A stretch of 64,000 nucleotides of DNA, taken from positions 558,001 through 622,000 of the forward strand of contig JADKJX010000003.1 in NCBI GenBank assembly GCA_016720775.1. The letters are read 5' to 3'. The notes under the pieces are model-generated. The model ran no database searches, was not told where the DNA came from, and was given only the letters and a program-made list of their open reading frames with translations. Source of the DNA: Chitinophagaceae bacterium (GTDB taxonomy: Bacteria > Bacteroidota > Bacteroidia > Chitinophagales > Chitinophagaceae). Below are positions 53,992 to 61,200 of this stretch, one piece after another; the stretch's first letter is position 1, and each line of letters starts with the position of its first letter. Both the position numbers and the translations under genes were made by a program.

Positions 53992-54801
53992 TTACTTCAG
54001 CATCTCGTCCATATCCCTGTCATTGCTGATCTTGCCTTTGGCCTCCAGCATGCGCATGTCTTTGGCATCCTGTAAAAATTCGGATGCGAAGATGAAACCA
54101 TTCAGGCGCTCGCTTTTGGAGAATATGATATCATTCTTGTTACCGCTCCATTCTTTTTTACCGTCATAGAGGTAAAGGATATTTTCTCCTATTTCCATCA
54201 CACTGTTCATGTCGTGTGTGTTTATTACGGTGGTCATGTTAAACTCACGGGTGATGTCAAGAATGAGTTTATCGATCACCATCGAGGTCTGCGGATCAAG
54301 GCCGGAGTTGGGTTCATCGCAGAATAAATATTTTGGATTGAGCACAATGGCCCGGGCAATACCCACCCTTTTTTTCATGCCACCACTCAGTTCGGCGGGG
54401 TATTTTTTATTCACGCCTTCCAGGTTCACACGCTTAAGCACTTCGTTAACCCGGATTAGTTTATCAGAAAAATTCTGTTTGGTGAACATATCCAGCGGGA
54501 ACATGATGTTTTCCTGCACGGTCATACTGTCGAATAATGCCGAACCCTGGAAAAGCATGCCGATCTGCTGGCGCAGTTCTTTGCGCTGATCAACATTCAT
54601 CTCGGTAAAACTAACACCATCGTAAATGATCTCGCCTCCATCCGGTTCAAACAAACCCACCAGGCATTTTTGTAAAACGGTTTTACCGCTGCCGCTCTGC
54701 CCGATGATGAGATTGGCCTTGCCTGTTTCCATCACATGGCTTACGTCATCCAGCACCACTTTATCACCGAAGGATTTTTTTATGTTTTTGAATTCGATCA
54801 T
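53992..54801 (-). CDS. ABC transporter ATP-binding protein, MlaF-like
   Basis: The 269-residue ATPase has Walker A GQSGSGKT (34-41), signature LSGGMKKRVGIARA and Walker B YLFCDEPNSGLDP, with the MlaF-characteristic segment STVINTHDMNSV-like TVINTHDMNSV. It pairs with the upstream MlaE-like permease. Such ATPases energise phospholipid movement between inner and outer membranes. The charged C-terminal extension (EAKGKISNDRDMDEMLK) exceeds the E. coli protein slightly. Confidence 0.9.
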   Translation of the reverse strand: MIEFKNIKKSFGDKVVLDDVSHVMETGKANLIIGQSGSGKTVLQKCLVGLFEPDGGEIIYDGVSFTEMNVDQRKELRQQIGMLFQGSALFDSMTVQENIMFPLDMFTKQNFSDKLIRVNEVLKRVNLEGVNKKYPAELSGGMKKRVGIARAIVLNPKYLFCDEPNSGLDPQTSMVIDKLILDITREFNMTTVINTHDMNSVMEIGENILYLYDGKKEWSGNKNDIIFSKSERLNGFIFASEFLQDAKDMRMLEAKGKISNDRDMDEMLK

Positions 54802-54808
54802 GCCCCAA

Positions 54809-54824
54809 TCCGCCAGCTGGCGGA
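54809..54824. repeat. TCCGCCAGCTGGCGGA palindrome (family C)
   Basis: A perfect 16-bp palindrome just upstream of the MlaF-like gene start. Related copies lie at 11431-11446 and 18600-18617. Confidence 0.85.
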
Positions 54825-54880
54825 GCTTTTAGTCTCTGATTACTTCCAGAGTATTAAAAAATAAAATTCAGTCTTCTTTA

Positions 54881-54901
54881 TTTCCCCTTTAGGGGATAGG
54901 G
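54881..54901. repeat. Family A palindrome, intergenic between MlaE-like and MlaF-like genes
   Basis: ttccccttt/aggggataggg, followed 7 bp later by accccctt. Confidence 0.65.
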
Positions 54902-54935
54902 CAACTACCCCCTTGCAGCTACTTCCCTTGCCGTT

Positions 54936-55679
54936 TTATTTATCCAGCAGCAACGCTGCCAGTATATAATCCGCAAACAATATCATCACACAACTTACCA
55001 CTACACTTTTTGTACTGCTTCTTCCTATCTCCAATGCGCCGCCTTTTACAAAATACCCGTAGTAAGAAGGGATGGTGCTGATGATGAAAGAGAATGTATA
55101 TGCTTTTACCAAGGCAAAGAAAACATTGTATGGCACAAAGTTCAGCAACAGGCCTGCATCGTAGGTATCGGTTGAAAGTATGCCTGTTGCCACGCCTGCC
55201 AACCTGCCACCAATGATACCAAGCCCCATGGATAAGATAACCAGCAGCGGAATGGTAATGAGGCAGGCAGCGATCTTCGGCATGATCAGGAATGCTTTTG
55301 TATTGATGCCCATTATTTCCAGTGCATCTATCTGTTCGCTCACCCTCATATTACCGAGTTCGCTGGCGATCTTACTGCCCACCACACCCGCCAATACTAT
55401 ACAAACAACTGTAGGGGCAAATTCCAGTATCACGGTATCCCGAACGATCTGTGCGATGGTAGATGCAGGTATCAGTGGACTAACCAGCTGGTAAGAAGTC
55501 TGAACAGCACTAACCGCACCCATAAAAACAGAGATTATGACAACAATACCTAATGAACCAATGCCGATCTCCACGCATTGATGCATGAGTTCTTTCCAAT
55601 ACATACGCATATTCTCCGGCCTGGTAAACATGCCCTTAAGCATCAGCAGGTAGCGGCCAAAATGGTTGAAAAGCAGCAT
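54936..55679 (-). CDS. MlaE-like ABC transporter permease
   Basis: The 247-residue membrane protein has about five to six transmembrane segments. It has the MlaE-family core EFAPTVVCIVLAGVVGSKIASELGNMRVSEQIDALEIMG, including the conserved ASELG-MRV-EQIDAL string. It forms the membrane part of a phospholipid transporter with the following ATPase (134-bp gap containing repeats). An MCE-domain (MlaD) partner is not in the window. Confidence 0.93.
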   Translation of the reverse strand: MLLFNHFGRYLLMLKGMFTRPENMRMYWKELMHQCVEIGIGSLGIVVIISVFMGAVSAVQTSYQLVSPLIPASTIAQIVRDTVILEFAPTVVCIVLAGVVGSKIASELGNMRVSEQIDALEIMGINTKAFLIMPKIAACLITIPLLVILSMGLGIIGGRLAGVATGILSTDTYDAGLLLNFVPYNVFFALVKAYTFSFIISTIPSYYGYFVKGGALEIGRSSTKSVVVSCVMILFADYILAALLLDK

Positions 55680-55755
55680 GAAGAATAACTTGTGTTAGAT
55701 GTACGAATGTAAGATTATTCTGTGGTTTGTATTATTAAGTGAATGTATCAGTAGT

Positions 55756-58104
55756 CTATGTATCATGTGATACCGACTTACGGCGCTTCCACCATTTGCT
55801 TTTCTTTACGGCTTCCTGTGTATTGTCTTTGCATTTGGTTTGTGCATCAACCACGGCTATCAGTACCATGTTAAAGATAGAACGGATGGAACTGCCCAAT
55901 TGCAATACATGCACCGGTTTGTTCAGGCCAAGCAGGATGGGGCCGATGGAATCGGTTCCGCCAACTTCCTGCAACAGGTTGTAAGCGATATTACCCGCCG
56001 CCAGGTTGGGGAAGATGAGCGTATTCACTTCACCATTCAGCAATTCGGTAAATGGATAGTTCTCTTTTAAGATCTCTTTATTGAAAGCAAGTATGCCCTG
56101 CACCTCCCCGTCGCAGATTAGTGAAGGGTCTTTGGCTTTTACCAGTTCCCTCGCATGGCGAACCAGGTTGGCCTCTGGTGAATTGCTGCTGCCAAAATTG
56201 GAATAAGAAAGCATGGCAATACGTGGTTTGATATTGAACAGCTTCACTTCTTTTGCAACCAATAAGGTTATTTCAGCCAGTTCTTCGGCAGTGGGATTAA
56301 AGTTCACGGTTGTATCAGCAAGGAACAAAGGCCCACGCTTGGTGAACATGATGTACATGCCTGCAATTTTCTTTACACCTGGTTCGGTGCCGATGACATG
56401 TAAAGCAGGACGGATGGTATCCGGGTAATTCCTGCTTAGTCCGCTGATCATGCAATCGGCTTCACCGTGCTCTAATAACATACATCCAAAATGATTACGG
56501 TCCTTCATCACTTTAGAAGCTTCATACCGGTTCACGCCCTTACGGTGTCTTTTATCAAAGTACAGGTCGCCGAATTTTTTCCGCAGTTCTTCATGCTTAT
56601 CATCTTTCGGATTGATGATGGGCATCCCTTCCAGGTCGATGCCATTCTCTTCAGCGATCTTGAGTATTTTTTCTTCCTTGCCCAACAGGATGGGATAAGC
56701 AACACCTTCTTCCATTGCCATCTGTGCCACTTTCAGTATCTTAATGTTCTCTGCATCGGCAAATACAATACGTTTCGGGTCTTTTCTTGCCTTGGTACCA
56801 ATTACACGGCTTAGCTGGTTATCCAGTCCCAGGCGACTGTTAAGGTCCTGCACATATTTCTCCCAATCCAGGATCGGGTATTTGGCCACGCCGCTTTCCA
56901 TGGCAGCTTTTGCAACAGCAGGTGCTACTGTAGATAATAAGCGTGGGTCTAATGGTTTTGGAATGATATAGGTTGGTCCGAACGTGATGGTCTTTTCATT
57001 GTAAGCAAGATTCACAATATCCGGCACGGGTGCTTTGGTAAGTTCGGCCAGCGCCTTTACGGCAGCCAGTTTCATTTCTTCATTGATCTGTGTGGCTCTA
57101 ACATCCAATGCGCCACGGAAGATATAGGGGAATCCCAATACATTATTAACCTGGTTGGGATAATCGCTTCGGCCCGTTGCCATGATGAGGTCTTTACGTG
57201 TTTCCACGGCTTCTTCGTAACCGATTTCAGGATCAGGGTTTGCCATCGCAAATACGATCGGGTTCTTGGCCATTACTTTTACCATTTCAGGAGTAACGGT
57301 ATTACCGGCACTCAGGCCAATAAAAACATCGGCGTCCTTAAATGCCTTTGCAAGATCATAATCTTTGTATTTGGCATCTACGCAGAATTTCTCTTTCAGT
57401 TCTTCTATGTCGGGACGGCCCTTGTATAAAATGCCTTTGCGGTCAAACACCATGAAGTTGCTGTGTTTGGCGCCAAGTGATTCATACAGCCTGATACAGG
57501 CCATGGCAGCTGCTCCGGCGCCATTCACCACAAAGCGGACTTTGTCAATCTTCTTTTTCTGGATCTCCAATGCATTCAATAAGCCGGCAGCGCTGATGAT
57601 GGCCGTACCATGCTGATCATCGTGCATGATGGGGATCTTGCATCGCTTCTTCAGTTCCTGTTCAATATAAAAACACTCGGGCGATTTTATGTCTTCTAAA
57701 TTGATGCCGCCAAATGTTGGTTCCAATGCCTGGACGATCTGTACAAATTTTTCCGGGTCTGTTTCATTTATTTCAATATCGAATACATCTATGTCGGCAA
57801 ATATTTTAAACAATACGCCCTTACCTTCCATTACCGGCTTACCTGCTTCGGGGCCGATGTTGCCAAGACCAAGCACCGCGGTACCATTGCTGATAACGCC
57901 AACTAAATTGCCTTTGGCAGTATATTTATAAACGTCTTCCGGGTTTGCGGCGATCTCTAAACAAGGTTCTGCCACACCGGGTGAATAAGCAAGGGAAAGG
58001 TCTCTTTGAGTTTTGGCTTCTTTGGTTGGTATTACTTCTATTTTTCCAGGCCGGCCTTTTGAATGATATTCCAGGGCCTGTTGCTTGCGTGAGTCTTTTG
58101 ACAT
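55756..58104 (-). CDS. maeB: NADP-dependent malic enzyme with phosphotransacetylase-like C-terminal domain
   Basis: The 782-residue protein combines a malic enzyme domain (residues about 1-430) and a phosphotransacetylase-like domain (about 435-765; SGLSRNYPDTIRPALHVIG, LAAGNIAYNLLQEVGG). In the first, YSPGVAEPCLEI, IMHDDQHGTAI and VVNGAGAAAMACIRL bind malate and NAD(P). Fused enzymes of the MaeB type decarboxylate malate to pyruvate; the C-terminal domain is regulatory, usually sensing acetyl-CoA. Cofactor preference is by family, not demonstrated here. Confidence 0.94.
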   Translation of the reverse strand: MSKDSRKQQALEYHSKGRPGKIEVIPTKEAKTQRDLSLAYSPGVAEPCLEIAANPEDVYKYTAKGNLVGVISNGTAVLGLGNIGPEAGKPVMEGKGVLFKIFADIDVFDIEINETDPEKFVQIVQALEPTFGGINLEDIKSPECFYIEQELKKRCKIPIMHDDQHGTAIISAAGLLNALEIQKKKIDKVRFVVNGAGAAAMACIRLYESLGAKHSNFMVFDRKGILYKGRPDIEELKEKFCVDAKYKDYDLAKAFKDADVFIGLSAGNTVTPEMVKVMAKNPIVFAMANPDPEIGYEEAVETRKDLIMATGRSDYPNQVNNVLGFPYIFRGALDVRATQINEEMKLAAVKALAELTKAPVPDIVNLAYNEKTITFGPTYIIPKPLDPRLLSTVAPAVAKAAMESGVAKYPILDWEKYVQDLNSRLGLDNQLSRVIGTKARKDPKRIVFADAENIKILKVAQMAMEEGVAYPILLGKEEKILKIAEENGIDLEGMPIINPKDDKHEELRKKFGDLYFDKRHRKGVNRYEASKVMKDRNHFGCMLLEHGEADCMISGLSRNYPDTIRPALHVIGTEPGVKKIAGMYIMFTKRGPLFLADTTVNFNPTAEELAEITLLVAKEVKLFNIKPRIAMLSYSNFGSSNSPEANLVRHARELVKAKDPSLICDGEVQGILAFNKEILKENYPFTELLNGEVNTLIFPNLAAGNIAYNLLQEVGGTDSIGPILLGLNKPVHVLQLGSSIRSIFNMVLIAVVDAQTKCKDNTQEAVKKSKWWKRRKSVSHDT

Positions 58105-58180
58105 AATTATCTGGTTAATGGTTCATCGTTAATAGTGTTTTTTTGAGCCCACCATTATTATCACTGATCATCTTCACGGC

Positions 58181-58201
58181 AGTTTATGCTGAGCAAAGAC
58201 G
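58181..58201. repeat. Family D-like repeat upstream of maeB
   Basis: gctgagcaaagacgaaggac is a degenerate reverse complement of the cttcgacttcgctcagc unit. Confidence 0.45.
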
Positions 58202-58269
58202 AAGGACACTCTTGTACAGTATTAACGCTGTTGAACTTGGGAATGCAATTTACACAAATAGATGTTACG

Positions 58270-58764
58270 TCAGCTTATATTAGATTTAACCTTAAAACTC
58301 CAGGAGATGGAAAATTCAGCCACAACCTCACCTGCTTCATTTCTGCCATAAGACCTGGAGCTGATCATTTTTCCTTCCTTGCTGGAGATGGCGTCTTCAA
58401 TGCTTTGTTTGATGAGAAGGCCTTCTTCGCAGGTAAAGGTTGTTCGGCCAACGGCTTTCTTTATAAAACCTCCTTCCACTTTCAGCACGAGCATACTCAC
58501 AGATGGGTTGCGCTTATATATATGTGCCATGGCCAGCACACCCGTGCTCATTTCGGCGGCCATGCTCAGGCAGGCAAAGTAGGTGCTTCTAAATGGGTTC
58601 TGACTTAGCCATTTGTACGGAACCGTAACCACGCATTTTTCTTCATCGGCATAACGTACCCGCACGCCACAAAAAAAAGCGCTGGGTAATTTGGAAAGAA
58701 GGAACAGCCGGAATTTGACGGGGCTGTTTATGAGTTTAAGGAATTTTGCTGCGTTAGAAGTCAT
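58270..58764 (-). CDS. DUF4442 hotdog-fold thioesterase-like protein
   Basis: The 164-residue protein resembles DUF4442 proteins, which share the thioesterase/thiol ester dehydrase-isomerase hotdog fold. Visible landmarks are PYKWLSQNPFRSTYFACLSMAAEMSTGVL (a central helix after the first strands) and strands KVEGGFIKKAVGRTTFTCEEG. A catalytic acid is not certain. Substrate is unknown, probably an acyl thioester. Its start codon is embedded in the flanking tcattggtcatt repeat. Confidence 0.78.
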   Translation of the reverse strand: MTSNAAKFLKLINSPVKFRLFLLSKLPSAFFCGVRVRYADEEKCVVTVPYKWLSQNPFRSTYFACLSMAAEMSTGVLAMAHIYKRNPSVSMLVLKVEGGFIKKAVGRTTFTCEEGLLIKQSIEDAISSKEGKMISSRSYGRNEAGEVVAEFSISWSFKVKSNIS

Positions 58765-58869
58765 TGGTCATTAGTCATTAGGTCATTGGTCATTAAGTCA
58801 GTTGTCATTGAGCAGGGGCTAGCTGTTTAAGAAATTCTTTGAATGACCAATGACTTAATGACCATTGAC
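58759..58869. repeat. Inverted tcattggtcatt repeat region (family G)
   Basis: The left block (58759-58809) has about five units of tcattggtcatta type. The right block (58841-58869) is the approximate reverse complement, aatgaccaatgactt. It separates the DUF4442 and thioredoxin genes and can form a long hairpin. Confidence 0.75.
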
Positions 58870-58876
58870 AGATTTA

Positions 58877-59371
58877 TTAATCGTCGCCGTACATTTTCGG
58901 GTTCAGTGCATGCGGGCTCCACATTTCAAAGAAGGCCTGCACTTTTCCCCGGTCATAGCTTCTCTTTCCGTCTTCCAGGTATTCGCTGTTCTGCGTATGT
59001 ATGCGTTCTCCTTTTTCATTTAAGATGATGAACACGGGAAAACCAAAACGCTGGGCATAACCATATTTGGCAAATACTTTCTTGTTCTCGTTCTCTTTAC
59101 TGAAATTCAAATGATAAGAAACAAAGGCTGACCGTATTACCGAATCAATCTTTGGATCTTCTTTGCAGAATTTTTCAAACGTGATACACCAGCTGCACCA
59201 GTTGCCGCCGCCGAGCAGTAAAACATATTTATGTTCAGTTTTTGCTTTTTTTATGGCAGCTGCGATATCGGTTTCTGCATTTGCATCCGGCGTATATAAT
59301 TTAGTTTCGGTGGTTTGTGCATAGCTAAGTGTTGTAACAAGGCAAAGCGCAGCGATCAGTATTTTTTTCAT
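58877..59371 (-). CDS. Exported thioredoxin-family protein
   Basis: The 164-residue protein has a signal peptide of about 18 residues (SYAQ) and a thioredoxin-like domain with active-site Cys59-Ser-Trp-Cys62 in GGNWCSWCITFEKFC, followed by the cis-proline region FGFPVFIILNEKG. It is a periplasmic disulfide oxidoreductase candidate (thioredoxin_7/DsbD-gamma type). It lies 9 bp after the papain-family protease gene, so it may maintain that or other envelope proteins. Confidence 0.87.
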   Translation of the reverse strand: MKKILIAALCLVTTLSYAQTTETKLYTPDANAETDIAAAIKKAKTEHKYVLLLGGGNWCSWCITFEKFCKEDPKIDSVIRSAFVSYHLNFSKENENKKVFAKYGYAQRFGFPVFIILNEKGERIHTQNSEYLEDGKRSYDRGKVQAFFEMWSPHALNPKMYGDD

Positions 59372-59380
59372 TTAATTATT

Positions 59381-61015
59381 TTATTTATTCACTTCCACCA
59401 GGCAGATCACGGCATTTTGGTTTGCCCCGTCTTCTTTGAAATTAATAGTGCCGCCTGTTCCGGTTGCATAGCGTGCATTTGCAACGCCGTTTTGATTAAG
59501 TGCAGCTGCAACCTTATCGGCATAGTTGCTTCCGCTGCTTTTTGTTATGGCATTGTTCACCGCATACCAATCAAGCGGTTGTTTTGTTACCACGATGGCA
59601 AACACATCTTTGGTGCCTACATTATCCGGCACTAAACTTTTCCCCCGTGGAAACAGGCGATAACCGGTGATGCCGCAATAAGGAGAGAAAGAAGTTTTGG
59701 TTGCATCTTCTTTACTGGGATAAGGGAACAGGGTATAACTGCTGCCATCTGTTTCCTGTCCGAAAATGTATGTATAGCACTCAACGGAATTTTTTATTTC
59801 CATTTTGAATTTGGTTCCGGCTGCAACAGTATTCACCGTTTCAAAAACATTGCCCGACTTTAACCGAAGTGGGATGTATTGCTTGTCGTCATTCTTCACC
59901 AAACCAATGGCACATTCAAGGGCAACGTTTACGGCAGCGCCACGCTTGGGCATGGGATCAATGCCATAGGCTTCCCGTACAAATTCTTTGAAGTCGGCAT
60001 ACCCAACCCAGGCCACACCATTATTGCCCCAGTCGGTTCCCCAACTATTCATTAGCTGGAATGCCCCTGTGTAGGGTTCTCCATTTGCATATTTCGCAAC
60101 TCTCCGGTCGTCATAACCGATCACACACATAGCATGCCCGCCAAATCCCATCTGGCTGCGGTCCTGCTCAGTGGGTGTCCACAATTCTTTGCCCATCATC
60201 TCCTGCATAAAACTTCCACCCACCATCATACCAATTACCACCGGTGCATCTTTTGCAAGGTGTTCTTTTATGGCACGGATATTTATTCCCTGCGTGCCTT
60301 CTCCATCCGTTAAGCGGGTAAAACCATGCATGCGGTTTTGCGTGGCTTCATTCATCAATGTATTATTGGGTAGCTTGCTGCAATCCTGGTCGGTGTACGG
60401 GAAATCATTGTATGCCACCACGCCTTTATTGGTCATGAATTCCATGGCGTTTTGAATATAAGCGCCCTGGCATCCTTCCAAACCAATTTGATTGTAAACA
60501 AAGGCCGGACTATAAGCCGTGTTATTTGCGTTTTGCCCGGTTGATGCTGCTTCAACAATTGTTCTTGCGGCATACACACTGCTCCATGCCACGCAACTTC
60601 CCTGTTGCCCCTGGTTTCTCCGGTCGGGCGCAAAACGTAAAAGCGAAACACTTTCGGGCAAGGGATTCTTTGTATTGTCATCTGCCAGTCCTTCATACAC
60701 GCTGGCTTTTTTAAATGTATCGGCGTTGTAATTATAACCGCTTTGCGAAAAAAGGTTTTTAACCACATCAGTCACGCCACCACCTCCGCCGCCTCCAGAA
60801 CCGCTCCGGAAAAAGAAGAAATAAGCCGCGGCGCCTGCAACCAGCAACAGTAATATTTTTTTACCGCCGCCACCGCCTTTGAACAGGCTGAGCAGTAATG
60901 GCAGCAATGCCATCAATCCACCACCACCACCGGTTCCACCACCGCCGCCACCAGAGGTTTTACTTTCATCAAAGTCCTGTTGATCCTGCGGATCGTCTTC
61001 CATACGTATGGGCAT
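59381..61015 (-). CDS. Membrane-anchored papain-family (C1) cysteine protease with polyglycine N-terminus
   Basis: The 544-residue protein begins with an acidic stretch and glycine runs (22-33, 47-51, 74-80), with a transmembrane segment at about 53-69. The peptidase domain follows: oxyanion Gln135, nucleophile Cys141 in GSCVAWSSVYAA, catalytic His in GGHAMCVIGYDD and Asn in LMNSWGTDWGNNG. The order and spacing are those of active C1 peptidases. About 170 further residues form a C-terminal domain of unknown fold. The polyglycine-TM start resembles that of YpfJ-type metallopeptidases. It would act outside the cytoplasmic membrane. Confidence 0.9.
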   Translation of the reverse strand: MPIRMEDDPQDQQDFDESKTSGGGGGGTGGGGGLMALLPLLLSLFKGGGGGKKILLLLVAGAAAYFFFFRSGSGGGGGGGVTDVVKNLFSQSGYNYNADTFKKASVYEGLADDNTKNPLPESVSLLRFAPDRRNQGQQGSCVAWSSVYAARTIVEAASTGQNANNTAYSPAFVYNQIGLEGCQGAYIQNAMEFMTNKGVVAYNDFPYTDQDCSKLPNNTLMNEATQNRMHGFTRLTDGEGTQGINIRAIKEHLAKDAPVVIGMMVGGSFMQEMMGKELWTPTEQDRSQMGFGGHAMCVIGYDDRRVAKYANGEPYTGAFQLMNSWGTDWGNNGVAWVGYADFKEFVREAYGIDPMPKRGAAVNVALECAIGLVKNDDKQYIPLRLKSGNVFETVNTVAAGTKFKMEIKNSVECYTYIFGQETDGSSYTLFPYPSKEDATKTSFSPYCGITGYRLFPRGKSLVPDNVGTKDVFAIVVTKQPLDWYAVNNAITKSSGSNYADKVAAALNQNGVANARYATGTGGTINFKEDGANQNAVICLVEVNK

Positions 61016-61104
61016 AGCAAGAAATTTTTAATTGAATAATATATTTAAATGTAAGAAGAAATTTATTCATTTAAAGGTATGTGCAGAATTGAAAGAAAAT
61101 TGAT

Positions 61105-61177
61105 TTGAACCACATAGGAACATAGGAAACATAGCCTATGTGTTTTTCTATTGTATTCTATGTTCTATGTGGTTCAA
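61105..61177. repeat. Inverted repeat aaccacatagg...ctatgtggtt (family F)
   Basis: Left arm ttgaaccacataggaacata and right arm ending ctatgtggttcaa, with a second nested cataggaaacatag unit, form a long imperfect hairpin between the protease and pbpC genes. Confidence 0.8.
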
Positions 61178-61200
61178 TTCTTCAGCGAGAATAAAACCTT

